A stretch of DNA of 42,500 nucleotides from Zygnema cylindricum. Taxonomy: Eukaryota > Streptophyta > Zygnematophyceae > Zygnematales > Zygnemataceae. The notes beneath the pieces are model-generated. The model did no database searches and was not told where the DNA came from. It saw only the letters and a list, made by a program, of their open reading frames with translations. Location: assembly GCA_037447655.1 (NCBI GenBank), contig JBBHKE010002085.1, positions 1 through 42,500 of the forward strand, read 5' to 3'. The position numbers were made by a program, and so were the translations under genes. Shown here piece after piece: positions 1-10,449 of the stretch (the stretch's first letter is position 1; every line of letters starts with the position of its first letter).

Positions 1-474
1 AAACTTGTCTTTTCTACCTTCGTGATTTATTGAGTTCGTCGCTTCTGCGAATCTTGTTAACTGATCTGGTATACATGGTCCTAGGAACTCTCCTAGTTAC
101 CCGAAATGTCTGATCAAGGTCAACAAGAGGGAGTAAGAGAAAGCAGAGGGAGGGGAGGGGAGGGATGGTGGGTTGGAGGGCAGATTGGGAGGGAGGGGGG
201 GAGAGAGAGAGGGAGAGAGGGAGGTACACACACGGATAACACTGTCGATTTGTAGTTTCTATCTGTAGTTTCTATTAGCACTATTTCAATTTCTCACTGC
301 TACAAAATAAAAAAAAGGCAAAAGATAAGAGAAAAGAAGAAAAAATCCTTGTATCCACACTAATTGTGGTTCTTTACCTCTGCGGAAGGCCTCCCACAAA
401 GCTATTATAAAAAGTTCATATTAAAAACACAAAATATATAATATATACAAAATTTTGAGGATAGGTTTTCGGAG
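1..474. other. AT-rich stretch with a short G/A-rich patch, no gene seen
   Basis: No coding exon is recognised. Positions 121-225 are a purine-rich low-complexity patch (GGGA/GAGA runs) followed by ACACAC. The rest is A-rich. Short open frames opposite the purine patch are Leu/Ser/Pro low-complexity and are not believable genes. Confidence 0.6.
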
Positions 475-1015
475 ATGAAAGTGATGGAGGGAGGGGCAAG
501 GGGACGGGGAGGGAGAGACAGGGGTAAATATGTTTTTGGTAGGCTTAGAAAAAGGGATAAAGATTACGAGAAGTATGAAAAAGAGAGGAGAGAGAGAGGA
601 GTTGACTTAACGAGGAGGAATCAGAGAGATTATGATTTGAAGAAGAGAGAGGAGAGGGATGAGAGAGGAAAGGGAGAAAGGAGAGTGAGAGAGTAGAAAG
701 AGGAGAGGGAGAAGGGAGAGGAGAGAGAGTTGGGAGAGAGGAGATAGAAGAGGGAGAGGAGCGAGAGAAGAGAGAGGAGCGAGAGAAGAGAGAGGAGCGA
801 GAGAAGAGAGAGGAGCGAGAGGATCCAGAAATAAGAGAGAAGTAAGAGGAGAGAGAGGAGCGAGAAAAGAGAGAGGAGAGGGAGAAGGGAGAGAAAAGAG
901 AGGAGAGAGGGATATTCCAAGAGCTCGTTATAGTGGTAGAAGAGATTGGAATGAAAAAGGGATTCGAATGACATAAAAAGAGAGAGGGGGAGGGAGAGAG
1001 AGAAAGGGAATAAAA
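475..1015. repeat. Purine-rich low-complexity tract with an 18-bp minisatellite
   Basis: The + strand is almost entirely A/G (GAGAGGA-type). About 3.7 copies of an 18-bp unit, GGAGCGAGAGAAGAGAGA, occupy roughly 758-830. Open frames on either strand here (Arg/Glu-rich on +, Ser/Leu-rich on -) follow from the composition, not from selection. The tract resembles the polypurine tract at 40660-41430 next to the MKP1-like gene. Confidence 0.8.
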
Positions 1016-1260
1016 AAAATGGTTAGATAATAGAAATAAATAGGCAGTAAGATAATAGACTACTTGAATTAAATTCATGTATTGATTATGTTTGAATAAA
1101 AAACAAAGTATGTTTGACTACGAAGTAAAAACTTATTCGCATTTGTTATGAGATCTTTTTTTATTTTATTTCATCGCATCGATTTGTTGCTCATGACAAT
1201 CCATACATTTTGTTTGCTTTTATTTCTTTTTTTTTGCTTTCGTGTTTTTTTTTGTTTATG

Positions 1261-1405
1261 TTAAGAGTTAGGGTTAGAGTTAGGGTTAGAAATAGAGTTA
1301 GAGTTAGGGTAAGTGTTAGGGTTGGGGTTAAGTATGACTTTAGGGTTAGCGGTATGGTTATGTCCATGTTTATATTAGGGTTAGGTTTAGGTTTATGTTT
1401 ATGTT
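1261..1405 (+). repeat. Degenerate interstitial telomere-like TTAGGG repeats
   Basis: Several GTTAGGGTTAG units are mixed with variants (TTAGAG, TTGGGG, TTAGGT, TTATGT). Units are irregular and grade into T-rich DNA, so this is an old interstitial patch rather than a chromosome end. Six-base TTAGGG is common across eukaryotes and does not identify the group. Confidence 0.7.
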
Positions 1406-1754
1406 AATGTTTAAATTTCTACTTTTTTTTTACCTTTTTTATGTTTATGATTTCTAACTTTGTTAAGCAAACGTATCCCATTTTGTGGTAAGGACCGAAA
1501 GGCACTAGAGAGTCGAAAAGCTTAGAAAAGTATATATATAATTAAAAAGCAAAAATAAAAAATCATCCACATTAGTTCCGGTGTCTCACCTCACCGGAAG
1601 CCCCACTCCCATAACTGATAAAACCAGTGATAATATTTTTCCGGATTCAAAATCTGTACCACTCGATCTCTCCGAAAGGTACGACTTAATGGTTGCTCAA
1701 GAAACTCGTCCTTTCTTTTCGCATTGGATTTCAATATATTTTCCAAACCGGTTG
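1406..1754. other. Gap with no recognised gene
   Basis: T-rich and then mixed sequence. A short open frame from 1581 runs into the next purine tract. Its first 60 residues have ordinary composition, but I recognise no family and see no splice or homology support. Confidence 0.4.
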
Positions 1755-1995
1755 CGAAAAAAAGAGAGGGAGAGAGAGAGGAGGGAGAGAGGAAGGAGAG
1801 AGGGAGAGAGGAAAGAGAGGGGGAGGGAGGGAGGAAGGAGAGAGGGGGGGAGGGAGGGAGGGTGAAAGAGAAGAAGGAAGGTGAGAGAGAGGGAGGAAGG
1901 TGAGGGATATAGGGTGAGTGAGAAGAGGGAGAGTGGGAGAGTGGGAGGGAGGGAGTGAGGGAGTGTGGGTGGGAGGATAGGAGGGAAGTCCGAGG
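1755..1995. repeat. Second purine-rich low-complexity tract
   Basis: Nearly pure A/G on the + strand (GAGAGGGA and GGGAGGGAGG runs), followed by a G10 run near 2028. Same character as 475-1015 and 40660-41430. No coding function is inferred. Confidence 0.8.
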
Positions 1996-2984
1996 AAATT
2001 CCGTCTCAACTGTAGGAGGTATGAAGGGGGGGGGGGGGCGTTTCGTGATAGTTTCAAAAAAAAGAGTTTACATTTTTTTACGTTTGATTTTAGTTGATTT
2101 TCATTGGCTATTCGTTTAAAAGTTACCATTTTATAAAATTTCGTTACAGTACGGATGAATCATTCGGGATGCGTCTTCATGTTTTTTCAAAGTCGGATTT
2201 CTGCATTCCGAAAAGGGTTTCCGAAAAAGAAGATGACTTACGATAGTTTTCAAGTTTTGACAAACTTGACCGCACGTTTTGTCCGTCGCTACGCTCCAAA
2301 TCATATATTTTGTCCGTCGCTACGCTCCAAAAACGTTGACAGCCGAGCAGTCGGTCAGTTTGGCGCCTCTGTTTTTAGTTTTTTGCAAAATAAATGGTAC
2401 GGGATCATTCATTTCCTTATCACATTCATCATCCATTTCAAATGTGAATGCACCAAAGGGTGTTGTACACATTCTAGAAAAATGGTCCAGTCGCTCAAAC
2501 AATTGTTACATGGACATCCAAAATGTTACGTGGACACTCTAGGAAAACCACCCGTAGGAATATGAACACTTTCAGTACTAGGTTTTGAGGGTGCCAACCC
2601 CCAACCCCCATCAAATTTTTTGCGTCTGTACCAACGGTGGTTGACACCATCTCTGACCAGCGCGTGTGGAAATAGAAAGGTGACAGATACGTGTGATAAA
2701 GTTGGTGACGTGGCGACTGCTGATTTCATCTTTTTACACACAAGACAAACTAAACCTACTAGTGGGTGCCTCTGTGTCATTTTGATTTGTGAGAACAACA
2801 TCTGATTATAGCAAGGTCACAGACAACAGCCCACAGTAAAGTGCAAGACCAATGAATGGAAACGGTGCTCTCAAATAAAAGTATGGAGTCAATAGAAGCA
2901 AATAAAAAAAGTGAATGGCATGTAGCCAGCCCAACGCTATTGTATGGGGACACTCATATTCTTACAACTGTTGTTTCTTGCAAC
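1996..2984. other. Intergenic stretch with one local direct repeat
   Basis: No gene is recognised. A direct repeat of TTTTGTCCGTCGCTACGCTC occurs at about 2276 and again at about 2309. Short open frames on both strands lack recognisable motifs. Confidence 0.45.
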
Positions 2985-4135
2985 CGTTGTTCCCCGAATT
3001 TCGGACGGTGTGCTCGCATTCCAGTGGTCCCTTCTGGATGCATCTCGTTCTCTTCCTCTGGATGCTATCGCGGACATGCCGGTTCTTTCCACTCTTGTTA
3101 TGACATTAGTTGCGCGTGTTTAGTGATCCATTTATGATCGGGATGTCGCCGCTATTAAGACTGGGCTTCCTGAGGCACTTCCTTCCGATTCTTCGAGTGC
3201 ACACTTTCTCTCTTGTGGCGGACTTGGTTCCGGAGCTTGGCTTTTGGCAATCCCTATCTTATCTACCCTCCGACTCACCCCGGCTCAGTTCACCACGGCC
3301 CTCAAGTTTCGGCTTGGGCTCCCTTGTCCACCTTTGCTAAGCTCTCTTGTTTGCTTATGTGACCACGTTCTCGTGCCTGATGGCGTCCATTTGCTCCCAC
3401 GAGGCCGAGTTGAGTTAGGCGCACGACACGATTGGAGACACCATTGCTACTATCGCTTCCGAGGGGGGATATACTGTTTGTCCGGAGGTTTCCCACATTA
3501 TTCCTTCGCGTTGGATTGACATTATATTACTCAATGGTGCTCGTCGTACACTTGGTGACACTGTTTGAGCGAACCCTACCTCGGATACAGTTGTCGTCCA
3601 GGCAACTCAACATGTGGGTGTGGTCGCTAATGACGCGGTTAGGAGGAAGGAGCGTGATTATGCCCATCGCAATGTTATGGATGGCTTCATTCCGATGGCG
3701 GTCGAGATATTTGGTTGTTGGGTGTGGCTTTAGACGAGTTCTTCTGTGCTTGTGGTCGGCGCTAGTTCGAACGGCGCGGACCTGGGAGCCCTTCTATTTT
3801 AGCACTTACTTCTTTTTATTGTCAACGTGTGTTTGTGGCCCTACAACGAGTGCAGGCTTCTATCCTCCTTAGATCATCTATTGCAGCTATGGATCGTCAA
3901 CGTGTCCCAGAACTCCCTTCAAGTGCTCCTCTAAGAGTCAAGGACTTACATGGTTGCTTTTCGTAAATTTTTAGTTATGTTGGGGTTTTGGTGATAGATG
4001 TTGGATCTTTCCTTTGATGTTTCGTTTGTTGTTTTTTGCTTTTTTGGGTGTTTTTGGTTTACCTGCCACCTTTTCGTATTTTCGTTGCTTGACCTTTTTG
4101 TTTCCCCCCCCCCACACGTAGTTTTTCAGTTTTTG
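2985..4135 (+). pseudogene. 5'-truncated LINE fragment (3' end of the ORF and 3' UTR)
   Basis: This segment is a diverged copy of 33960-34960. Shared landmarks in the same order include a stretch ending in GTTGCGCGTGTTTAG, a block encoding AHDTI-D--ATIA-EGG, one encoding I-I-L-GA, and DGFIPMAVEIFGC, followed by a T-rich 3' UTR. It is open only in short pieces, with multiple stops and frameshifts. Loss of the reverse transcriptase end with retention of the 3' end is the usual LINE 5' truncation. The AHD...D...FIPMAVEIFGC block matches the C-terminal region of plant and green-algal LINE proteins, which I infer to be a PD-(D/E)XK-like (restriction-like) endonuclease. The exact 3' boundary, near the C-run at about 4106-4135, is uncertain. 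Confidence 0.7.
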
Positions 4136-4162
4136 CAATGCTACTTTTTTTTGTTCCCTTAA

Positions 4163-4630
4163 ACTATTCCCACCAGAGCATTTGATTTTCCGAAAACTCA
4201 TCGGAAAACGTACACGCTTCGACGTCATCAAACATAAGCGCGAAAACAAACCTGCTGTATTGAATGTTCGAAGGACGACGACGGTGGTTCGAAGTCCTAT
4301 AGTTTTTTCGCGAGTACAATGAACTAGCCGTACGGATGTTGTTTTGGCTACGTCAGCTTTTCGGCGAAATACGCAACTTTAACCCGACTTCAATATCCGA
4401 CAATATTTTGAGGAAGCTCGTTTGTACGGGTTGCATAGAAAGCCGTACATTATTCCAACGTTCGTCTGTTGCGGAAGTGAATTTTTTTCCGGTGGGAATA
4501 GGCCATGAATGAAAGGATCGTCGTTCGACAAATATAAAGAAAGTTACGCACGTACAAAGGATTTTAAAAGTTTCATATTATTATCATAATTCGGAAAATC
4601 ATTGGAATGGGAAATGCTCCGTAGGAATAG
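4163..4630. mobile_element. Possible MITE with imperfect terminal inverted repeats
   Basis: The left end reads CTATTCCCACCAGAGCATTT and leads into GATTTTCCGAA. The reverse complement of about 4580-4630 reads CTATTCCTACGGAGCATTT, also followed by GATTTTCCGAA. A further CTATTCCCACC copy in inverted orientation is at 4491-4503. No clear target duplication is seen, so the boundaries and class are tentative. Confidence 0.4.
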
Positions 4631-4675
4631 GCCGCGCTTTTTATTAAAATCAACCGTTTTTTTATTGTGTTCTTA

Positions 4676-5639
4676 GGGCACTTTCCCATGTGCTAAAGTT
4701 ACAGTTATTTTCTATCGTTTTCCTCTATAACTTGGAAAAAAACGAAAAAATACGCTTCCGTACCAAAAAAATGAAATTATCACCGTACAAGTTGCGTTAC
4801 CTTGAAACTTTAACTGTACTGTAGTTTGTCATCTAGCGCGATGCAGTTTGTCGTTTAGCGCGTTGCGACCCACTTTTGCGTCCTTCCGACTCATCTTCAA
4901 ACTTTACATAAAATCACCTCGCGAGGTGATTTTAAACAAAGTTCCACGACGTGGGCGAATATGCATATGATTTCGCACGCGACGGAAGTTTTTGACAATT
5001 TTTGTGCCCTGAGTACCAAAAAAAAAACCTACTGCACGTTTCTAGCCTATCCGAGACTTTTTTCCGTGCGCTTTTTTCCGTATAGTAACCGTGGAGGGGG
5101 TCTCGACCAACGGACGCCATTTCGCAAAAGCGAAGTCCGTGAAAGCGCCTCTCTCTCTCTCCCTCCCCCACTAACGCGTATATCTCACAATTCTTGCAAT
5201 GAAAAAAGGCAAGAATGGTATCAAATGAAAGATATCTAAAAAATATTTATGTTGGCTATCTTTTAGCTTATTTTGATGGCAAATAGAGTGAGAACGGACG
5301 ATAAAACAAAATCGATAAACCATGGCGTAATGTTTTAGATTCAGTGACGTTGACGTTATCATAAGTGAGCGTGACGTCAAAATGTCACAAACCCTAAACA
5401 TCTACAATATCACAAGTAACTAGACGTCTACAAACGTCGCTAATTTGTAAACGTCATCAATTGTCGCGAGTTTTGTAGTCGTCTACAAACCGTCACAAAT
5501 TACACCCATGTTTACATCCGTCACGATCTAAAGTAACGATTAGATTTTTTTACATACGAATGCTCTGAAAGTAGTACAGAGAATCTTCGCTAAAAACAAA
5601 GTTTCAAGACTAATGTTTCGGTTACATAGGAAAGTGCCC
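4676..5639. mobile_element. PIF/Harbinger-like non-autonomous DNA transposon
   Basis: The element starts GGGCACTTTCCCATGTG and ends with the inverted counterpart (15 of 17 matches). It is flanked by the 3-bp duplication TTA (4673-4675 and 5640-5642). A TTA/TWA duplication plus GGG-starting inverted ends is the signature of PIF/Harbinger. No transposase frame is visible in its 964 bp, so it would need transposase from elsewhere. It contains the palindrome at 4909-4934 and an ACGT-rich stretch at 5340-5540. Confidence 0.7.
4909..4934. repeat. Perfect 26-bp palindrome inside the Harbinger-like element
   Basis: Two 13-base arms (TAAAATCACCTCG and its complement) meet without a spacer. The core CACCTCGCGAGGTG recurs, with one extra G, in the hairpin at 10667-10697 inside the other TTA-flanked element. 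Confidence 0.9.
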
Positions 5640-5642
5640 TTA

Positions 5643-6003
5643 CTCATCTACTTCTCACTCATTGGAGGTATACCGCTTCGCGAGGAGAATCCGCGACCGG
5701 TACAGGTCGAAACGCAGAGACTCGCGGAGGCGCGAGGAGAGTAACGACGACCGTAGGATAACCCCGCGGAGACTACCGCGGAGGCCGGTTACGCACATTT
5801 GGAATCGACCGAAGGAGACGTCACCGGGCCACATATACCTATATTAGCTGGTGGTACGACATCTCGCGGGAGGAAGCACAAGGAAATATAGGCGCTTTCG
5901 CTACGGCCGATGTCAATGCGAAAAGAAAACAAAAAAACAAAAAAAAACAAACTCACAAAGGATTCCCAAAATAAAAAATAAAAATAAAAAAAAACGTCGC
6001 GGC
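5643..6003. other. CpG-rich patch with an Arg-rich open frame of unknown meaning
   Basis: Positions 5660-5860 are clearly richer in G+C and CpG than the surroundings. They hold a 61-codon + frame (5662-5847) rich in Arg, which I do not recognise. It may be a remnant of another element; there is no start context, splice support or homology to call it a gene. From about 5925 the sequence is A-rich. Confidence 0.35.
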
Positions 6004-6005
6004 TA

Positions 6006-6206
6006 GACCGTGAATCGCTATTAGCATAAAACAACGCTAATTCGGCGCCCCTAAATTTGACCCTTAGAAACCTTAAATAGAATGAAATACGCTATTTAAA
6101 GACGTGGGCCAAAATTTGCCAAGTCTACTGGCACTAAATTATAATGATTGACGGTAATTTTTTCTTTACTCTAATAATTTCATTACGCTAACAGCGATTC
6201 GCGGTG
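6006..6206. mobile_element. TA-flanked MITE, about 200 bp
   Basis: The left end is ACCGTGAATCGCTATTAGC and the right end is the inverted form GCTAACAGCGATTCGCGGTG. TA dinucleotides flank it at 6004-6005 and 6207-6208. It belongs to the same family as 9727-9925, with internal matches such as a GGCRCCCC motif, CTGGCACTAAA and TTTTTTCTTTAC. TA duplication fits Tc1/mariner (Stowaway-like) mobilisation. Confidence 0.75.
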
Positions 6207-6208
6207 TA

Positions 6209-7432
6209 CGTTTCAATTACTGTTACATCGGCGTATCACGTTTATATCTTCTATTTTATTGATACGTTGTTACTCAAAATAGAGTAGTTAATCACTCAAT
6301 TTGTTGTTGGTCGGTTGGGTCCTTAGTGGCCACAAGAGTGTTTTAACTAATATATTTTTCATACGTTTTTTATGTTGCTCGACACAATATGTTGTTATAA
6401 TTGTGCGATGTTAATGTGTTAATCATATTATGATAAAACATTTATATATAATAATGTTTCTAACCTATTAAGTTTTACAAATAGAACGACGACTACGTTT
6501 TTAATCGGCTATAATAGAAAAATTACATTTAGTTTGTGTTAAGTTTAACTAAAACTTTTTAATCTTACATAATTGTTGATAAAAACAATGAAAGTGGATC
6601 ATATCCATATAAAATTGGTGCGTGTGTACACGATATCCAGCTTAATCATGAAGAAAACACATTGTGCGACAAATATTAAATATTTTTTTTCGTGAGTAAT
6701 AATTAAAATGAACATTTTGTGAAATACGAAACAAAAAACATTAACCTCGACAATAATAAAGGTTACGTGTCTTCTTCTAACAACAAAAAAATAGGTTATG
6801 CGATAATAGTAATGCCTATTAAATATATAAAAAATAAAACAAAACCAAAACAAAAAAATATTCAACAAAAGCCATTTATAAAAACAAAATGTAAATAAAA
6901 GATTATAATAGTTAATCGTTGATTTTGTTTTCGTTTATATTATCACAAAACGAAAAATTCAACAAAGTTTGACAAAAATAACGACTGCATTTTTAATCGA
7001 CCACGATAGAGTAACTATATTTTGTTTCTATTAGGTTGTATCTTATTATATAAACTAAAAACTTTAACTAAACTTTTTTAATCTAACGTAATTGTCGATA
7101 AAAACAATTAAACAGAATCATATACATATATAATCAATGTGTGTGTAAACGATATCCAACTTAATCATAAAAACACATCAGGCGACAAATATTAAAGAAT
7201 TCTTTTTGTGAGTAATAACTAAAATGAATATTTTAAAAAATAAGAAACAACAAACATTAATTTTGCAAATATTAAAAGTTACGTGTCTTCTTCTAACAAA
7301 TCACAAAAGAAGTGATGCAATTTTAATATGCCATAATAGGTTGAAACTAACAAAATTATAAACAAAATCATAACAGTGTTTGAATTTCTAAAACTTTCAA
7401 CTGAAATAAACAATACATGTTTTTACAAACTT
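6209..7432. repeat. AT-rich region with a diverged ~310-bp direct duplication
   Basis: Positions about 6485-6790 and 6978-7305 are diverged copies in the same order. Shared blocks include TTTTTAATCG, AACTAAA(A)CTTTTTTAATCT, TTGTYGATAAAAACAAT, ACGATATCCARCTTAATCAT, GCGACAAATATTAAA and GTTACGTGTCTTCTTCTAAC. The rest is AT-rich with no recognisable gene. The duplication sits just downstream of the Crypton-like frame and may be part of that element. Confidence 0.65.
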
Positions 7433-9222
7433 TCAAAAAGCTATAGAAAACACATTGATAACAAGTGCCAAAAATGTACGACAAGCTACCATTTTTTTTT
7501 CCGTCGCTAACTTCCTTGATAAATCTCGCAGAGTCCATTTGTTCATTGATTGGCGATCTTGCAACCTGTCCAATGCCGTACTCAATGTTACAGCATTCAC
7601 TTTTGCTATTCTTTCGACTTCTTCCCAGATGACTCTCCAATTATAAAACTTTCGATATTCTCCTCTCCTCCAATCACGTCGACAATCACCTGATTCCAAA
7701 TCCACAATAGAAGGGAGTCCACCTATACCATCGTGGTATGCTCTCCACACATCTTTTGCCGTGTGTAACCTGGCTCCAATCTGAGTCATCAAAGAAACTT
7801 GATTCGACATGTTTTGTGCAAATGGTTCAGTTGTTCTAACTGTTTCTACATGAGTTTCATGTCGCCCGTATTCACTTCGAGGAAGATTCCGTTCCGGAGT
7901 CCCGATTCCCATGGCTGATTCACTTTCTGATGGTCTATATGGAGTATGTGGAGTTCGAGAAGGCTGTCCTTCCTGAAACGACTCTCCGTGACAGCCCATT
8001 TTCCTAATAATATGATCCAGTTTTTTATCCATATTATCCATTTTCTCTTTCACATTGGATAATGTCTCTTTCATGCTACATATTTCTTCTCCTATAATGT
8101 CAGTATTTCTCCCACATGTTTGACTCCATATCAACAAAGAGTCAACTGATTTGCCAACATGTGAGATAGTAATTGGAACATTTGCTTCAGCATCAGCAAT
8201 TGAAGCCCACATATCCGTTGCTTCTATGCATGTATTTTTCACCTCGTCTTTAAATGACGACCACAAAGGAGATAAGAACAATTTATGAGTAAAAATAGGA
8301 AGATTAGGAAATTGATCTTGGAAAAAAACTTGGTCCGGTAAAAAAACTTTTTTTAACCATAACATAGTTTGCCAAAAATTCTGGGCGCTTAAATCTCTTT
8401 CGGATTTGGAAGCTCGAGCATTTTTCTGCAAAAAAAAACATTTGGATTTGTTTAATAAAAATCATTTGGGTAATAAAACACAAAAGAAAAAAAAAGTGAG
8501 AAAAATAAAAGAAGATAAAGAAAAAAAGTGAGATGGAAATAGAAAAAAAAATGATAACAAAAAAAAATTGAAAAGCTATAAAAAATTAACGACTAGTTAG
8601 AAAACAAACAGAAAAAAAAAGAAAATGTAAAATTATAATACCAAAAAATACATCAAAAACAATACAAAAATCACAAAGTCAACCAGAAAAAAAAAACGGA
8701 GTATGAAGAAAAACAAAAAAGAAAAAAAAAAAAAAAAAAAAAAACCCAAAATAAATAAGAAAACTATAAGAAAATATAAAATAATAATGGAAAAATTTAG
8801 AAAAAAACAAAAAAAACAAGAAAGATACCAGAAAATAAATGATAGAAAAGAAAAAAAAGAAAATTTATAAAAATTCAAAATTCGCAAAATAAAAATAAAA
8901 GCTAGTTAGATAAAAAAATTAACACTAAATTCAAAAAAGAATCGAACTAATATATTATTGAATATACAATAAGAAAAAAATATATATATATATATATTGA
9001 AACTGTGATAAAACTTAAAAGACCAAAATTACTTATCATAACAAAATAAAGATATAAATGGTGAATGTTATTTAAAACATACCCTAGGAAGCTCTACATA
9101 TGACGTTTTAACCCACAGCCAAAACATGGCACAAAGAGTAGAAGGGGGTTCCACTCTCGAACAAGGTAGGAAATATTTCCTCGAATTGTTTTGGTGGCCG
9201 GATTGGCAATTCATAAACACTA
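7433..9222 (-). pseudogene. Crypton-like transposon, C-terminal part with GCR1_C-like domain
   Basis: Two exons read on the - strand. Exon 9222-9083 encodes a block with KYFLP and VEPPSTL and ends at AGG|GTATGT. A 657-base A/T-rich intron ends in a T-run plus GCAG. Exon 8425-7433 (331 codons) keeps phase 0. The first exon and the start of the second (FW..MLWLKKVFLPDQ, PNLPIFTHKLF) resemble the region following the tyrosine-recombinase domain in Crypton transposases (pattern YFLPR..v.PP, LR.V.LQD, P.hpif). Then come a predicted coiled coil (residues about 113-143), a Ser/Pro linker, and at about 223-290 a GCR1_C-like DNA-binding pattern (VWRAYHDGIGGLPS, DWRR, KFYNWRVI). The catalytic Arg/His/Tyr part is absent: the frame ends where a MITE sits at 9223. 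Therefore called a truncated element. Family assignment is from memory of conserved patterns. Confidence 0.6.
8426..9082 (-). other. Intron of the Crypton-like element, A/T simple sequence
   Basis: Almost pure A-rich sequence on the + strand (T-rich in sense), with a poly-A run near 8726-8745 and (TA)n at about 8980-8998. Splice sites fit: GTATGT donor at 9082 and T-tract plus CAG acceptor at 8426. Frames opposite it are Phe/Leu low-complexity. Confidence 0.6.
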
Positions 9223-9724
9223 CACTGCGAATCGTAATTAGAGTAAATTACTCTAATTCGGTCGCTCGAAATTTTGACTCTATCACATGAAATAGAGTAA
9301 ATGATTCTAATTTGTTCATTATTCTATTTAAGGTAAAGTTTAATTAGCGTTTTTAATTCTAATATAGGTTCGTTTAAAATAGTGTGGAGTACGGACGACC
9401 TCCGACCGTGCAAAATTGTACTTAATTAAATAAAAAAGTACAAATAATGATTTAATACAGGCCGTTATCATGTAACTGCGTTTTAACAAAACCGCGTAAT
9501 GCAAACGTCATAGTGACGATAAACTGTACGATTTGCCAAATTCTGTACGAATACCTTATTTACAGTAGAGGATATTAGCGTGCCAAATAAGAGTACTTAA
9601 ATAAATTAGAGTAAACTTCATAGTTGAAACAGCTCTATCACATAAATTAGCGTTAATTACTCTAATTTTTTTTTTTAGTTTTTGTGCTCTAATTTTTTCA
9701 TTACTCTAATTACGATTCGCGGTG
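9223..9724. mobile_element. TA-flanked MITE, about 500 bp, inserted in the Crypton remnant
   Basis: The left end is CACTGCGAATCGTAATTAG and the right end the inverted form CTAATTACGATTCGCGGTG. TA lies at 9221-9222 and 9725-9726. The interior repeats TAGAGTAAAT/CTCTAATT motifs. No transposase. Its left end is the point where the Crypton-like reading frame stops being recognisable. Confidence 0.75.
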
Positions 9725-9726
9725 TA

Positions 9727-9925
9727 CACCGTGAATCGTTATTAGCCTTATGTACGCTATATCGGCACCCCAAAATTTTGACATTGATACCTTAAATATA
9801 ATAAATTACACTATTTCAAGAAGTGGACCATATACTGCCACGTCTCCTGGCACTAAAATAGAATTAATGACGCTAATTTTTTCTTTACACTAATAATTTC
9901 TATACGCTAATAACGATTCAAGGTG
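9727..9925. mobile_element. TA-flanked MITE abutting the previous one
   Basis: The left end is CACCGTGAATCGTTATTAGC and the right end the inverted GCTAATAACGATTCAAGGTG. TA lies at 9725-9726 and 9926-9927. The left TA is shared with the right end of 9223-9724, so one element inserted exactly at the other's target dinucleotide. Same subfamily as 6006-6206. Confidence 0.8.
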
Positions 9926-9927
9926 TA

Positions 9928-10449
9928 GCATACGAAAAAAAATCGCCTCGCCAAACGACAATACGACTGTACTTTAACTGTTTTGTTTTTTATGTCATGT
10001 TATCACATGACGCGCGGCTCAACCGCACTTAAAGTGTGAACGATTATAAAATATTATGGATATTTTCGAAACACGAAGTCGATTTACATGTTCTCATGAG
10101 ACGCGCGTGACACAATTTGTAACGAATGCTATATATGGGAACGCTTTAAGTGTGAACACTTCGTTTATCAATTTTTTTTACATAATCTGACCGAATCACC
10201 GCGGAGACTCCTAAAAAAAAATTCTCCGCGCTTCGCGCGATAATTTCTGTCGTTATCAAGTACTACGAGGTATCTCCATGCGCGTTGTCAGAGGGGGTGT
10301 TGACGGCCGTAGGTACGGACGCAAAGTTTATGACGGAGTTGGGTCGACACTATTCAATTCGCACGGATTTAGACTTTTTTACGATTTTTACGTAGTATTA
10401 TGTCGACACCCCTCATGACGCAGTAGGTGTCCTGGAAATGTACATTTTA
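9928..10449. other. CpG-bearing intergenic stretch, no gene seen
   Basis: Contains short local inverted motifs (for example CTCCGCGCTTCGCGCG near 10224) and repeated AAGTGTGAAC at about 10034 and 10149. No coding exon is recognised. Confidence 0.4.

Noticed and set aside
545-1078. 177-codon Ser/Leu-rich frame on the - strand
   Set aside because: It is the complement of a polypurine tract; composition alone produces it, and no domain or splice signal is present.
8633-8887. 84-codon Phe-rich - strand frame
   Set aside because: Complement of an A-rich intron; pure composition artefact.
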